A stretch of 64,000 bases of DNA from Pseudomonas sp. Tri1. GTDB taxonomy: Bacteria; Pseudomonadota; Gammaproteobacteria; Pseudomonadales; Pseudomonadaceae. Below the pieces are notes generated by a model. The model did not search any database, had not been told where the DNA came from, and saw nothing but the letters and a program-made list of their open reading frames with translations. The stretch is taken from positions 914,001-978,000 of the forward strand of contig NZ_CP072913.1 in the NCBI RefSeq assembly GCF_017968885.1, read 5' to 3'. The position numbers and the translations under genes are program-made. Shown piece after piece: positions 1 to 8,857 of the stretch; positions within the stretch are counted from its first letter, which is position 1, and each line of letters opens with the position of its first letter.

Positions 1-149
1 TCCATCAATTTGCGCAATTGTGGAATGCACTGCTCGGGCGCGTAGCGGTAGGTTTGCGTCACCAGCTCGACATCGAAGTTGTCGGCAACCGGCGTGGCGC
101 CCGTCAGACTTTTGCGCAGCTTGGCGAGGATATTGTTTTTGGCGCTCAT
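1..149 (-). CDS. lutC: LutC, lactate utilisation protein C (5' part only)
   Basis: Only the first ~49 codons are in the window; the gene runs off the left edge. The N-terminus begins MSAKNNILAKLRKSL, typical of the LUD-domain proteins LutC/YkgG. Its ATG overlaps the lutB stop in an ATGA, so it is the third cistron of lutABC and probably translationally coupled. In the family, LutC works with LutA and LutB as an iron-sulphur L-lactate dehydrogenase complex in the cytoplasm. The call rests on gene order and the short N-terminus; the LUD core is not visible. Confidence 0.85.
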   Translation of the reverse strand, partial: MSAKNNILAKLRKSLTGATPVADNFDVELVTQTYRYAPEQCIPQLRKLM

Positions 150-1603
150 CGGCGGTCTCCCTGCTGGTTCAGGTGTTCGCGAGCCAGGTCATGCAATGAG
201 CGGGCGGCGGGTTTGGGTGCGCTGTGGTTCTGGGTCCATGGGCCGATATTTTGGGGTGTCAGGGCGCGCAGGCGCGTGGCGAGGAAACCGAACAGCCGAT
301 ACAGTCGCGGCGAACTGTTGAGCCGGGCCCAGGCATTCCAGATGAACCGCTCCTTGGGCGAGTATTTGCTGCCCTGGCCGCGCATCACTTGGTTCGGGCT
401 GTCCGGCGCCTTGACGTTTTCTTCTCGCAGCCGCCGCAGTAGCGCGGGAATCGGGATTTTCACCGGACACACCTCACCGCAGGCGCCACACAGCGAAGAC
501 GCGCTCGGGTGGTCCGGGACTTTGGCGAGGCCGACCATGTGCGGCGTGATGATTTTTCCGATAGGTCCCGGGTACACCTCGCCGTAGGCATGACCGCCGA
601 TTCGGGTATAGACCGGGCAATGATTCATACAGGCGCCGCAGCGGATGCAGTTCAGGGTCTGGCGCAATTCGCTGTCGGCAAACGCCTGGCTGCGACCGTT
701 GTCCAGCAGCACCAGGTGAACCTCCTGGGGACCGTCAAGTTCGTCAGGCTTGCGCGGGCCGGAGATCATGTTGACGTAGGTGGTGATCGGCTGGCCGAGG
801 GCCGAGCGGGTCAGCAGCGAGAGCAGCGGCACGACATCGCGCAGGTTTTCCACGACTTTTTCGATGCCGGTTACGGCGATGTGCACCGGCGGTACGGTGG
901 TGGACATCCGCCCATTGCCTTCGTTTTCCACTAGCAGCAGCGTGCCGGTTTCGGCCACGGCGAAGTTGACGCCCGAGACGCCGATATCAGCTTCGAAGAA
1001 TTTCTGCCGCAATACCTTGCGACCGATCTGAATGAGTTGGTCGACGTCCTTGGTGTACTCCACGCCGAGTTTGTCGTGGAACAAGGACGCGACCTGACCG
1101 GCGTTCTTGTGGATCGCCGGCATAATGATGTGTGAAGGCTTCTCGTGATCGAGCTGGACGATGTACTCCCCCATGTCGGATTCGAGACATTCAATGTCCC
1201 GAGCCTCGAGGAAATGGTTCATCTCCATCTCTTCGCTGACCATCGATTTGCCCTTGATCACTTGCCGCGCCTCGTGAGCCCGGATGATCGAGAGGACGAT
1301 GCCATTGGCCTCGTCCACCGTCTCCGCCCAGTGCACGTTCACACCGTTGCGGGTCAGGTTGGTTTCAAGTTGCTCGAGCAGGTCGGGCAGCTTGGATAAC
1401 GCGCGGGCGCGGACGGCATTGCCGAGCACTCGCAGGTGTTCTCTTTCGTGGGCATCGCTGAAGGACGTTGCCCGCTTGGTCATCAGTGAATCCATCGCGC
1501 TGCGAAAGTTGTTTCGCAGTTGCGTGTCGTCCAAAGCCTTGTGGGCCCGGGCGCGAAAATCTTCCTGCACCTCAATGGTCGGGATCAGCGTCGGCGTGCT
1601 CAT
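146..1603 (-). CDS. lutB: LutB, iron-sulphur subunit of L-lactate oxidation complex
   Basis: This is a 485-residue protein. An N-terminal LUD domain precedes a ferredoxin-like region with two cysteine clusters, CIRCGACMNHCPVY and CGACGEVCPVKIPIP, each fit to bind a 4Fe-4S cluster. A C-terminal extension follows. The start MSTPTLIPTIEVQEDF at 1603 is chosen because it overlaps the lutA stop (ATGA) and gives the family's usual length; an open frame continues upstream only as a shadow of lutA. Known LutABC (YkgEFG) complexes oxidise L-lactate to pyruvate. The position downstream of lldP supports lactate as the substrate here. Confidence 0.93.
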   Translation of the reverse strand: MSTPTLIPTIEVQEDFRARAHKALDDTQLRNNFRSAMDSLMTKRATSFSDAHEREHLRVLGNAVRARALSKLPDLLEQLETNLTRNGVNVHWAETVDEANGIVLSIIRAHEARQVIKGKSMVSEEMEMNHFLEARDIECLESDMGEYIVQLDHEKPSHIIMPAIHKNAGQVASLFHDKLGVEYTKDVDQLIQIGRKVLRQKFFEADIGVSGVNFAVAETGTLLLVENEGNGRMSTTVPPVHIAVTGIEKVVENLRDVVPLLSLLTRSALGQPITTYVNMISGPRKPDELDGPQEVHLVLLDNGRSQAFADSELRQTLNCIRCGACMNHCPVYTRIGGHAYGEVYPGPIGKIITPHMVGLAKVPDHPSASSLCGACGEVCPVKIPIPALLRRLREENVKAPDSPNQVMRGQGSKYSPKERFIWNAWARLNSSPRLYRLFGFLATRLRALTPQNIGPWTQNHSAPKPAARSLHDLAREHLNQQGDRR

Positions 1604-2424
1604 GCGGCACCTCCGGTACGCTGCCAGAGGAAACTCGCCAGGTGTTGACCGCGTAACGCCTCCTGCTGTTTTTCCAGCGCGCCGTTGATGTTCATCAAAC
1701 AGCCGCAGTCGGCGCTGACGACCTGATGCGCGCCGGATTCCTTCAGCGCGCGGGTCTTGTCGGCCACCATCGCGCCGGAAATATCCGGCATGCGCACGCT
1801 GAACGTGCCACCAAAACCACAGCATTCACTTTCATGGCTGTGCTCGACGCGCTCCACGTTGCCCAACTGCGCCAATAACGCACGACCATGTAGGTGGGTG
1901 TTCATTTCACGCCGGGCCGAGCAGGACGTATGCAGCGCGATTTTCACCGGCTCGCCGCTGTCCTGCAGCTGCACCTTGCAGACAAACAGCAGGAATTCGG
2001 CCAGCTCATAGGTTCGGGCCACGAGGGCCCGAACCTGTTCGAGCGTGTCGGGCTCGTCCTTGAACAAGTCGGCGTAATGCTCGCGCAGCATGCCAGCGCA
2101 GGAGCCCGAGGGCACCACCACCGGATAATCGCCAGCAAACAGGGCCAGTTGCGCTCGCGCTACCGTCCGTGCCTGTTCGGTGTATCCCGAGGTGTAGGCC
2201 GGTTGGCCGCAGCAACTTTGCCCTTGCGGGTAGTCCACCCGGATTCCTTCGCGCTCCAGCAGGTGAATCGCATCCATCCCGGCTTCGGGATAGAACAGGT
2301 CCACCACGCAAGTGCCGAACAGGTAGACCCGTTGCGGTTTTTCGCTAGGGTACTGCCGAGGCTCGGGCAATGGCGGGGCGACACGGGTCGCGTTCGGCAC
2401 GGCGTTGTAAAAAAGCTCGCTCAT
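1600..2424 (-). CDS. lutA: LutA, cysteine-rich CCG-domain subunit of L-lactate oxidation complex
   Basis: This 274-residue protein has two CCG (cysteine-rich) domains. Visible pieces are GTCVVDLFYPEAG with CCGQPAYTSG in the first half, and CSARREMNTH with CCGFGGTFSV in the second. Such domains bind non-cubane or 4Fe-4S clusters in LutA, GlcF and HdrB relatives. The start MSELFYNAVPNA at 2424 fits the family; the frame stays open upstream to ~2520 but enters hairpin-rich intergenic DNA. It is the first gene of lutABC, about 150 bp downstream of lldP on the same strand. It probably acts in L-lactate oxidation together with LutB and LutC. Confidence 0.92.
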   Translation of the reverse strand: MSELFYNAVPNATRVAPPLPEPRQYPSEKPQRVYLFGTCVVDLFYPEAGMDAIHLLEREGIRVDYPQGQSCCGQPAYTSGYTEQARTVARAQLALFAGDYPVVVPSGSCAGMLREHYADLFKDEPDTLEQVRALVARTYELAEFLLFVCKVQLQDSGEPVKIALHTSCSARREMNTHLHGRALLAQLGNVERVEHSHESECCGFGGTFSVRMPDISGAMVADKTRALKESGAHQVVSADCGCLMNINGALEKQQEALRGQHLASFLWQRTGGAA

Positions 2425-2463
2425 CAGGCGTGTCTCCGGGTGGTCCCGGTTATCCGTCCGCTG

Positions 2464-2502
2464 AGGCTGCTGAAATATAGACAGGAAATCTTTCAGCAGC
2501 CT
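2464..2502 (-). other. 12-bp inverted repeat upstream of lutA
   Basis: AGGCTGCTGAAA at 2464-2475 is repeated in perfect inverted form at 2491-2502 around a 15-nt loop. It lies between lldP and lutA, about 40 nt before the lutA start. No T-run follows in the lutA direction, so it is not a classic terminator. An RNA-processing or stability hairpin that sets lldP against lutABC expression is an inference. Confidence 0.55.
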
Positions 2503-2525
2503 TGCAGACCCGGTGATCAATAGCA

Positions 2526-2557
2526 GACGCCGAATCGAGGTTCGGCGTCGGTTTTTT
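2526..2557 (+). terminator. Terminator-shaped hairpin between lldP and lutA (T-run on + strand)
   Basis: A 9-bp perfect stem (GACGCCGAA at 2526-2534, complement at 2541-2549) with a 6-nt loop is followed on the plus strand by GGTTTTTT. Both flanking genes are read from the minus strand, where the hairpin is preceded by A-residues and lacks a T-run. It therefore should not stop lldP-lutA readthrough but would stop antisense transcription coming out of lutABC. Confidence 0.5.
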
Positions 2558-2575
2558 CGGTATTGCCTGTAGTAC

Positions 2576-4270
2576 TCAGTGCACCAACATGCCGGTGAAC
2601 CAGTAGGCCTGGGCCAACGTGATCAGGCCGACGATCGTTGCAAAGAATAGGCTGTGTTTGAGGGTGAAACGGAACAGATCCGATTCCTTGCCCACCAGCC
2701 CGGTCGCCGCGCACGCCACCGCGATCGATTGTGGCGAAATCATCTTGCCAGTCACGCCGCCACTGGTGTTCGCAGCTACGAGCAAGGTGTCGTTGACGCC
2801 GATCTGGTGCGCAGTAGTGGCTTGCAAGGAGCTGAACAGAGCGTTGGACGAGGTATCGGAGCCGGTCAGGAATACCCCCAGCCATCCCAGGAAGGGCGAG
2901 AAGAACGGGAACGCCGCGCCGGTGCCGGCCAGCACCAAGGCCATGGTCGACGACATGCCCGAGAAGTTGGTAACGAAGGCGAACGCCAGCACCATACCGA
3001 TGGACAGGATCGGCCAGCGCAGTTCGTAGAAGGTCTCTTTTAAAGTGGTAAGACCAGTTTTAAGGTTGATCTTCAACACCAGCATCGAGATCAATGCCGA
3101 GAAAAAAATCGCCGTGCCGGTAGCGGAAATCGGATCAAGCTTGAAGACCGCCGGGATGGCTGTCGGATTGACCACGATTGGCGCGACCTTGATCACCATC
3201 TGGTCCAGGTGCGGGATGGCGAAGTTGAACACCCAGCCATACATGGAGCCGCCGGCGGCAAACATCGCCTTGAACGGTTTCAGGGTCCAGATCGTCACCA
3301 GCACGGTTAGGATCAGGAAGGGCGACCAGGCCTTGATGATTTCCCCCAGGCTGTAGGGTGAAGCCACGGTGCTGCGCGGTTGGCCGAAACCTCCGACGCT
3401 GGCGGTGACCGTTGCGCTCGAGGTGGCGCCAGCAATCTGCGCGCCTGCGGTGCGCTTGGGCTGCCAGACTTTCAGGAACAGCGTCAGGGAAATCAACGCC
3501 GCCAGGGCCGAGGTGATGTCTGGCAGTTCCGGGCCGATGAAGTTGGAGGTGAAGTACTGGGTGACGGCGAAGCTCAAGCCGGCAACCAGCGCCGCCGGCC
3601 AGGTTTCCCGCACGCCGCGCAGGCCGTCCATCATGAACACCAGCCAGAACGGCACGAACAGCGACAGCAGCGGCAACTGGCGACCAGTCATGGCGCCGAT
3701 CTTGAACGCATCGATCCCAGTGACCTGGCCGGCCACGATGATCGGAATACCCAGCGCGCCGAACGCCACTGGGGCGGTGTTGGCGATCAGGCACAGGCCT
3801 GCGGCATATAGGGGGTTGAAGCCCAGGCCGACCAACAACGCAGCAGTGATCGCCACCGGCGCCCCGAAGCCTGCGGCACCTTCAAGGAATGCGCCAAAGC
3901 AAAAGCCGATCAGCAACACTTGCAGGCGTTGGTCATCGGTAATCGACAGCACCGAGCTGCGGATCACCTCGAACTGGCCGCTCTTGACCGTCAGTTTGTA
4001 GAGAAACACGGCGGCGACGATGATCCAGGCGATGGGCCACAGGCCGTAGGCAAAGCCGTAGCCGGCGGCAGCGAAGGCCATGTCGGCGGGCATCTGGAAC
4101 GCAAAGATTGCGACGGCAATCGCCAGGGCCAGGGTGATGCTGCCGGCCACATGCCCCTTGAGGCGAAACACCGCCAGGGCCAGGAAGAAAAATACGATGG
4201 GAATGACGGCCGCGAGTGCGGACAAGCCGAGGCTGCCGAGCGGGCTGTAGAGCTGTTGCCAGGTTTGCAT
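2576..4270 (-). CDS. lldP: L-lactate permease (LctP family)
   Basis: The 564-residue protein is strongly hydrophobic throughout, with roughly a dozen membrane segments. Typical LctP-family stretches include [20 protein letters not shown] and a C-terminal block with [14 protein letters not shown] and [15 protein letters not shown]. It imports L-lactate, probably with protons, across the inner membrane. It is the promoter-proximal gene ahead of lutABC and lies opposite lldR. The LldR-type palindrome about 50 bp upstream suggests lactate-relieved repression. Length and start ([12 protein letters not shown]) match the family. Confidence 0.95.
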   Translation of the reverse strand: MQTWQQLYSPLGSLGLSALAAVIPIVFFFLALAVFRLKGHVAGSITLALAIAVAIFAFQMPADMAFAAAGYGFAYGLWPIAWIIVAAVFLYKLTVKSGQFEVIRSSVLSITDDQRLQVLLIGFCFGAFLEGAAGFGAPVAITAALLVGLGFNPLYAAGLCLIANTAPVAFGALGIPIIVAGQVTGIDAFKIGAMTGRQLPLLSLFVPFWLVFMMDGLRGVRETWPAALVAGLSFAVTQYFTSNFIGPELPDITSALAALISLTLFLKVWQPKRTAGAQIAGATSSATVTASVGGFGQPRSTVASPYSLGEIIKAWSPFLILTVLVTIWTLKPFKAMFAAGGSMYGWVFNFAIPHLDQMVIKVAPIVVNPTAIPAVFKLDPISATGTAIFFSALISMLVLKINLKTGLTTLKETFYELRWPILSIGMVLAFAFVTNFSGMSSTMALVLAGTGAAFPFFSPFLGWLGVFLTGSDTSSNALFSSLQATTAHQIGVNDTLLVAANTSGGVTGKMISPQSIAVACAATGLVGKESDLFRFTLKHSLFFATIVGLITLAQAYWFTGMLVH

Positions 4271-4321
4271 AGTGGGTGGGCCCCTAATTGTTGTTGGTCA
4301 GGCACTGCCAGCGCTTTGGTT

Positions 4322-4338
4322 AATTGGTAATACCAATT
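4322..4338. promoter_or_regulatory. LldR-type operator palindrome
   Basis: AATTGGTAATACCAATT is a perfect 7-bp inverted repeat with a 3-nt spacer. It lies between the divergent genes lldP and lldR, 52 bp upstream of the lldP start. FadR-subfamily GntR regulators bind TGGTnnnACCA-type palindromes, and E. coli LldR sites share the AATTGG...CCAATT form. This is therefore the likely site for LldR control of lldP-lutABC. Confidence 0.8.
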
Positions 4339-4531
4339 TACAATCGCTGTTGGCTAGGGTAAAAGCCTTGGTTGTCGTGTGTCAATTTGCCGCCCTGAAA
4401 CTTTCGTCGAATAAGCGGTGCAGAGAGCATCTGATCCGTGAGTGAAAGCGGTTTTTGGTGGGTGTGGACTGGGCCCGGATGGGCCAGAATAGAGAGCCCG
4501 GCGAGCCGTCGGGACCGTGGAGAATCGAGTT

Positions 4532-5299
4532 ATGGGGTTTGATCAGATTCGTCAGCGCCGTTTGTCTGACGATATTGTCGAGCGGCTTGAAGGAATGATC
4601 CTTGAGGGCACGCTGAAATCCGGTGAGCGGCTGCCGGCTGAGCGGACCCTGGCCGAACAGTTCGGTGTGTCACGCCCTTCGTTGCGCGAGGCGATCCAGA
4701 AGCTGGCGGCCAAGGGCCTGTTGGTCAGCCGCCAGGGCGGCGGCAATTATGTAGTGGAGTCGCTGGGTTCGACTTTCAGTGATCCGCTGTTGCAACTGTT
4801 GGAAAGCAATCCCGAGGCGCAGCGTGACCTGTTGGAGTTTCGCCATACGCTGGAAGCTTCTTGTGCTTATTACGCTGCGCTGCGAGCTACGGATGTGGAC
4901 CGCGAGCGGCTCAAGGCGGCATTCGAAGAATTGCAGGATTGCTATTCCCGCCACGATGAAGTGAGCCGGGCAGAGGAGGGTGCGGCCGATGCCCGGTTCC
5001 ATCTGGCGATCGCCGAGGCCAGTCATAACGCGGTGCTGCTACACACGATTCGGGGGTTGTTCGACTTGCTCAAGCGCAACGTGGTGACCAACATCGGCGG
5101 TATGTACAAGCAGCGCAGCGAAACCCGCGACATGCTGATCAGTCAGCACCGAGAATTGTATCAAGCCATTATGGACGGGCAGGCCGAGCAGGCGCGGGAA
5201 GTGTCCAGCCGGCATATTTTGTATGTGCAGGAAGTCTTGGAAGAGGTACGGCAGGAAGTGCAGCGGGTGGCGCGGGCGGAGCGGCGCAAGGGGATGTAG
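4532..5299 (+). CDS. lldR: GntR/FadR-family L-lactate-responsive regulator
   Basis: This is a 255-residue regulator. Residues ~1-75 form a GntR winged helix (SGERLPAERTLAEQFGVSRP then LREAIQKLAAKG), followed by an all-helical FadR-type C-terminal (FCD) domain with metal/ligand-site histidines (DARFHLAIAEASHN, SQHRELYQAI, SSRHI). I chose ATG 4532 (MGFDQIRQRRLSDD) because a GGAG lies 8-10 nt upstream; a GTG at 4517 would add five residues. It is divergent from lldP with an LldR-type palindrome between them. It probably represses lldP-lutABC until L-lactate binds. Confidence 0.9.
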   Translation: MGFDQIRQRRLSDDIVERLEGMILEGTLKSGERLPAERTLAEQFGVSRPSLREAIQKLAAKGLLVSRQGGGNYVVESLGSTFSDPLLQLLESNPEAQRDLLEFRHTLEASCAYYAALRATDVDRERLKAAFEELQDCYSRHDEVSRAEEGAADARFHLAIAEASHNAVLLHTIRGLFDLLKRNVVTNIGGMYKQRSETRDMLISQHRELYQAIMDGQAEQAREVSSRHILYVQEVLEEVRQEVQRVARAERRKGM

Positions 5300-5310
5300 T
5301 GCTCGGACCC

Positions 5311-5399
5311 TGCGGGAGCGAGCTTGCTCGCGAAAGCGGCCTGTCTGGCACATCAATGCTGGATGTGTCGCCGTCATCGCGAGCAGGCTCGCTCCCACA
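5311..5399. repeat. REP doublet (REPIN) between lldR and smpB
   Basis: Two inverted copies of a REP unit (GGGAGCGAGCTTGCTCGCG on the left, its near-complement ending GCTCGCTCCCACA on the right) span 89 nt and can fold into one long hairpin. The element sits between the convergent ends of lldR and smpB. Similar elements occur at 46019, 53785, 55524 and 58364. Confidence 0.85.
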
Positions 5400-5419
5400 A
5401 TGGTCTCAAGGCGAAAGAA

Positions 5420-5902
5420 TCAGTCTTCCTTGCCCTTGTTGCGCACCGCGCGCTGCAACTCGCGACCGGCGTCGCGTTCGCGTTCGGTATCGCGCTTGTC
5501 GTATTCCTTCTTGCCCTTGCCCAGCGCAATCTCGCACTTGATCAAGTGCTTGCTCCAGTACAACGACGTACAGACGCAGGCGTAACCCTTCTGCTGCACA
5601 GACGCGAAGAGTTTTTCCAGCTCGCGTTTGTTGAGCAGCAGTTTGCGCGATCGCGTCGGGTCGGCAATCACGTGGGTGCTGGCGGTGGTCAACGGCGTGA
5701 TATGGCTGCCCAGCAGCCAGGCTTCGCCGTCCTTGAGCAGGACATAACTGTCGACCAGTTGCGCCTTGCCGGCACGCAAGCTCTTTACTTCCCAGCCGGC
5801 CAGGACCATGCCAGCCTCGAAACGTTGTTCGATGAAGTAATCGTGTCGCGCCTTTTTATTTTGCGCGATGGTCCCTGTGGGGTGTTTCTTCTGTTTAGCC
5901 AT
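5420..5902 (-). CDS. smpB: SsrA-binding protein SmpB
   Basis: The product is 160 residues, starting [20 protein letters not shown], the standard SmpB N-terminus. It has the oligonucleotide-binding fold ([29 protein letters not shown]) and a basic C-terminal tail ([16 protein letters not shown]). SmpB binds tmRNA and carries it to stalled ribosomes for trans-translation. The same frame stays open far upstream of 5902, but that part is antisense to the neighbouring transporter and has no SmpB character. The ratA-rnfH-bamE-fur neighbourhood is the usual one in pseudomonads. Confidence 0.96.
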   Translation of the reverse strand: MAKQKKHPTGTIAQNKKARHDYFIEQRFEAGMVLAGWEVKSLRAGKAQLVDSYVLLKDGEAWLLGSHITPLTTASTHVIADPTRSRKLLLNKRELEKLFASVQQKGYACVCTSLYWSKHLIKCEIALGKGKKEYDKRDTERERDAGRELQRAVRNKGKED

Positions 5903-6019
5903 AGGGGCGGCATTATAGGCAGTTGCGTGCGTGTCGGCTACGGTGAAGCTGCGTGCTTGAGCACGTTGAGTGAATCCCGGACAATGCGGCCTCTTTTTCG
6001 AACGCTGGGCGTGATCACG

Positions 6020-7423
6020 ATGTCGACAGACAAGGTTTCTGTCCACGGCAGTTGGGCTAGCCGCTGGGTCTTTATATTCGCTGCAACCGGTTCGGCGGTG
6101 GGGCTGGGCAGTATCTGGAAATTTCCCTACATGGTCGGCGTCTACGGTGGCGGCGCCTTCGTACTGATGTTTCTGGCCTGCATTGCGCTGATCGGGGCGC
6201 CAGTGATGCTGGCCGAAACCCTGATCGGCCGTCGTGCCCGGCAAAGCCCGGCCAATGCCTTGAAGGTGCTGGCGGTGGCGGCGGGGCATTCGCCCAAATG
6301 GTCGTGGGGCGCGTTCGCCGGGATGATCACGGCGCTGCTGATCCTGTCTTTCTATAGTGTGGTGGGTGGCTGGTCGCTGGACTACATCATCGACATGGGG
6401 CGTGGGGACTTTCAAGGTGTGACGCCTGATCAGGTCGGTGCCTACTTTGGCAACGTGATTGCCGATCCCTGGAGACTGACCCTCTGGCATACGATCTTCA
6501 TGGTGCTCTCTGCGGTGGTGATTGCCCGAGGCGTCGTCGCGGGGCTTGAGCGCAGCCTGCGGATCATGATGCCGCTGCTGTTCGTGATGATCCTGGTGCT
6601 GCTGGGGTACAGCATGACCACGGGGCATTTCATGGAGGGCCTGCACTTCATGTTCGATTTCCAGCCGCAGAAAGTGCTGGACGGTCTGTTGCCCGCCATG
6701 GGGCATGCCTTCTTCTCCCTGAGCGTTGGGGTCGGCTCGATCATGATCTACGGCGCCTACATGCCCAAGGGGGCGTCCCTGACCCGGACCGTTGTCGGCG
6801 TCGCACTGTTGGATACCTTCGTGTCGCTGCTGGCGGGTGTGGCTTTGTTTCCGATTGTGTTCGCCGCCGGCCTGAACCCCAGCGAAGGGCCAGGACTGAT
6901 GTTTGTCAGTCTGCCCTTTGCCTTTGGCAGCATGGCGTTCGGTCAGGTGATGGGCGTGGTGTTTTTTGTCCTGGTGGCTATTGCGGCATGGAGTTCGGCC
7001 ATTTCCCTGCTGGAGCCGATGGTGGCCTACTTGGTTGAACGGACCCGGCTCAGCCGCGCCTGGGTAACGTTCTGGCTGGCGTTTACCTGCTGGTTCGTGG
7101 GTCTGGGTACGGTGTTTTCCTTCAATATATGGAAGCAGGCCAAGTTTTTCGTGAACGAAGACGGGCTGTTCCACCTCTACCAGTGGGGAGCAACCGGAGG
7201 GCTGGACTTCTTCGGCGTGATTGATTTCTTCACATCACGGATCATGCTGCCACTGGGTGGTTTGTGTTTCGTGGTGTTTGCAGGATGGATCATGGGGCGT
7301 GAGGCGGTGCGTGATGAGTTGTCGCTGCGCAGCCCTGTCTTGTTCGCCTTGAGCCTGTTCTTGATGCGCTATGTGGCGCCCATCGGCATTCTCGTAGTGT
7401 TTGCCGCCCAGCTGTGGAAGTGA
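6020..7423 (+). CDS. Sodium-dependent NSS-family transporter
   Basis: This 467-residue integral membrane protein has the NSS/SNF signature near the N-terminus ([20 protein letters not shown]) and about 11-12 hydrophobic segments. Members co-transport amino acids or related solutes with Na+; the substrate cannot be read from the sequence. I chose ATG 6020 ([16 protein letters not shown]) because it gives the usual NSS N-terminus. An ATG at 5984 would add 12 residues, and longer in-frame sequence upstream is antisense to smpB. It is a single gene between smpB and ratA, a placement common in Pseudomonas. Confidence 0.88.
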   Translation: MSTDKVSVHGSWASRWVFIFAATGSAVGLGSIWKFPYMVGVYGGGAFVLMFLACIALIGAPVMLAETLIGRRARQSPANALKVLAVAAGHSPKWSWGAFAGMITALLILSFYSVVGGWSLDYIIDMGRGDFQGVTPDQVGAYFGNVIADPWRLTLWHTIFMVLSAVVIARGVVAGLERSLRIMMPLLFVMILVLLGYSMTTGHFMEGLHFMFDFQPQKVLDGLLPAMGHAFFSLSVGVGSIMIYGAYMPKGASLTRTVVGVALLDTFVSLLAGVALFPIVFAAGLNPSEGPGLMFVSLPFAFGSMAFGQVMGVVFFVLVAIAAWSSAISLLEPMVAYLVERTRLSRAWVTFWLAFTCWFVGLGTVFSFNIWKQAKFFVNEDGLFHLYQWGATGGLDFFGVIDFFTSRIMLPLGGLCFVVFAGWIMGREAVRDELSLRSPVLFALSLFLMRYVAPIGILVVFAAQLWK

Positions 7424-7430
7424 CGCTTAC

Positions 7431-7874
7431 ATGACGACACACATTCAACGCTCAGCCTTGCTGCCCTATCCGGCACAGGCCCTGTATGACTTGGTCAATG
7501 ATGTGGCGAGTTACCCGGAGTTCTTGCCTTGGTGTTCCTCCGCCGAGGTGCTTGAGAGCTCCGAAATCCATATGCGCGCCGGCCTCAACATCGCCAAGGG
7601 CGGGTTGAGCCAGCGCTTTGTCACGCGCAATACCCTGGTGCCTGGGCAGTCCATCGAGATGAATCTGGAAGAGGGGCCTTTCAATCAGCTCCACGGTGTC
7701 TGGGTGTTCAAGCCACTGGGTGAGAAGGCCTGCAAGATCAGCCTCGATCTGTCGTTCGATTATGCGGGGCCGCTGGTACGAGCCACATTGGGGCCGCTGT
7801 TCAATCAGGCGGCCAATACCCTGGTCGACGCGTTCTGCCAGCGTGCCAAGCAGAATGCCGAGCTCAAGCGTTGA
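7431..7874 (+). CDS. ratA: RatA-like START/coenzyme Q-binding family protein
   Basis: This 147-residue protein carries the polyketide-cyclase/START-like fold typical of RatA and Coq10. It starts MTTHIQRSALLPYPAQALYD and contains the conserved DVASYPEFLPWCSSAEVLE. In E. coli, RatA was described as a ribosome-association toxin; the Coq10 homologues bind ubiquinone, so the physiological role is debated. The next gene, rnfH, starts inside its stop codon. The frame is open 10 codons further upstream, but that overlaps the transporter's end. Confidence 0.85.
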   Translation: MTTHIQRSALLPYPAQALYDLVNDVASYPEFLPWCSSAEVLESSEIHMRAGLNIAKGGLSQRFVTRNTLVPGQSIEMNLEEGPFNQLHGVWVFKPLGEKACKISLDLSFDYAGPLVRATLGPLFNQAANTLVDAFCQRAKQNAELKR

Positions 7875-8173
7875 TCGAAGTAGAAGTGGTATATGCCAGC
7901 GTCGACCGCCAAGTCTTGCGCACATTTGCAGTGCCGCACGGCACGAGTGTTCGCGCAGCGCTGAAGGCATCGGGCATTACTGATGCGTTCCCGGAGCTGG
8001 ATCTGGCGACTTGCCCGGTGGGGATTTTTGGCAAAGTGATCGCCGATCCTGATCGGCGGGTGGTGCAGGCGGCTGATCGGCTGGAGATTTATCGACCTTT
8101 GCTGGCCGATCCGAAAGAAATTCGTCGCTTGCGTGCGGCCAAGGCTGCTCAAGCACGCCAATCTGATCAATAG
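7871..8173 (+). CDS. rnfH: RnfH-family ubiquitin-fold protein
   Basis: A 100-residue protein of the RnfH (UPF0125, formerly RatB) family with a beta-grasp-type fold. Recognisable pieces are IEVEVVYASVDRQ, CPVGIFGKVI and LEIYRPLLADPKEIRRLRA. I take TTG at 7871 as the start: it overlaps the ratA stop (TTGA), no ATG or GTG fits upstream in this frame, and the N-terminus aligns with the family. The function is unknown. The ratA-rnfH pairing is conserved, and tight coupling suggests co-translation. Confidence 0.82.
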   Translation: MIEVEVVYASVDRQVLRTFAVPHGTSVRAALKASGITDAFPELDLATCPVGIFGKVIADPDRRVVQAADRLEIYRPLLADPKEIRRLRAAKAAQARQSDQ

Positions 8174-8194
8174 CCAAGCCTGAATCGCAGGCAA

Positions 8195-8222
8195 TAAAAA
8201 ACCCGGCATGCCGGGTTTTTTT
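8195..8222. terminator. Bidirectional intrinsic terminator between rnfH and bamE
   Basis: The perfect palindrome CCCGGCATGCCGGG (8202-8215) is flanked by an A-run on the left and a T-run on the right. It can terminate both the rnfH transcript and the convergent bamE transcript. Confidence 0.9.
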
Positions 8223-8232
8223 ACGTCGCGTT

Positions 8233-8760
8233 TTATTGCGGCGAGGTATCCAGAGGTTCTGGAGTCGGGACCGGTACGGTTTCGACTTTGTCCACATCCT
8301 TCTGGATCTGGTCCAGCAACGAACCTGGCTTGGCCGGTTTTTCCGGTTTTGGCTGTTCGGCCTTCTGGGTTGGATCGGTCACGGTGGTGCCGCTGTCCTT
8401 GCCCATGATGGCCTCGTCGCGGCTCACGCCAGGCATGAAATCGCCCGACAGGCTGACGAGTTGGTCATTGGGGCTGAAGATAACGCTGATGCGTTCCTGT
8501 TGGCGCTCGCCGCCGCCAGGCTGCAAGCTGTACAGGTAATCCCAGCGATCGGCATGGAACGTGTCGGTCAGCAGAGGGTTGCCCATGATAAACCGTACTT
8601 GCCGGCGGGTCATTCCCGGGCGTAACTGGTCTATCATGTCCTGCGTGACGACATTGCCCTGCTGGATGTCGATTTTGTAAACCCCGGGGAATGAACAACC
8701 GGCGAGTGCGAGCAGTCCCACAAAGGTGAAACTGGTTAGCAAGAGCTTGGTGTTTTGCAT
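8233..8760 (-). CDS. bamE: Outer-membrane assembly lipoprotein BamE (OmlA)
   Basis: This 175-residue lipoprotein starts [18 protein letters not shown] and has a lipobox LAGCS. The mature part holds the BamE/SmpA fold ([32 protein letters not shown]). It is a small accessory lipoprotein of the BAM complex that inserts beta-barrel proteins into the outer membrane. The C-terminal ~45 residues are Pro/Lys/Glu-rich and longer than in E. coli, as in other pseudomonads. It is divergent from fur across ~97 bp, the standard Pseudomonas omlA-fur pair. Confidence 0.94.
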   Translation of the reverse strand: MQNTKLLLTSFTFVGLLALAGCSFPGVYKIDIQQGNVVTQDMIDQLRPGMTRRQVRFIMGNPLLTDTFHADRWDYLYSLQPGGGERQQERISVIFSPNDQLVSLSGDFMPGVSRDEAIMGKDSGTTVTDPTQKAEQPKPEKPAKPGSLLDQIQKDVDKVETVPVPTPEPLDTSPQ

Positions 8761-8857
8761 CGGTGGGCGACTTCCACTATCTTGGCTGGGACAACGTAAA
8801 CGCCGATCATACCCGCATTAAGAGAAGCTGCGAAGCAGCATCGCGAGAAAGCTGACC

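Noticed and set aside
5324..6019. N-terminal extension of the NSS transporter frame
   Set aside because: It is antisense to smpB and has no transporter character; ATG 6020 gives the family start.
7431..8173. RatA-RnfH as a toxin-antitoxin pair
   Set aside because: The old RatAB name suggests it, but RatA-like proteins are also Coq10-type lipid binders and the pair is core genome; sequence alone does not support a toxin-antitoxin system.
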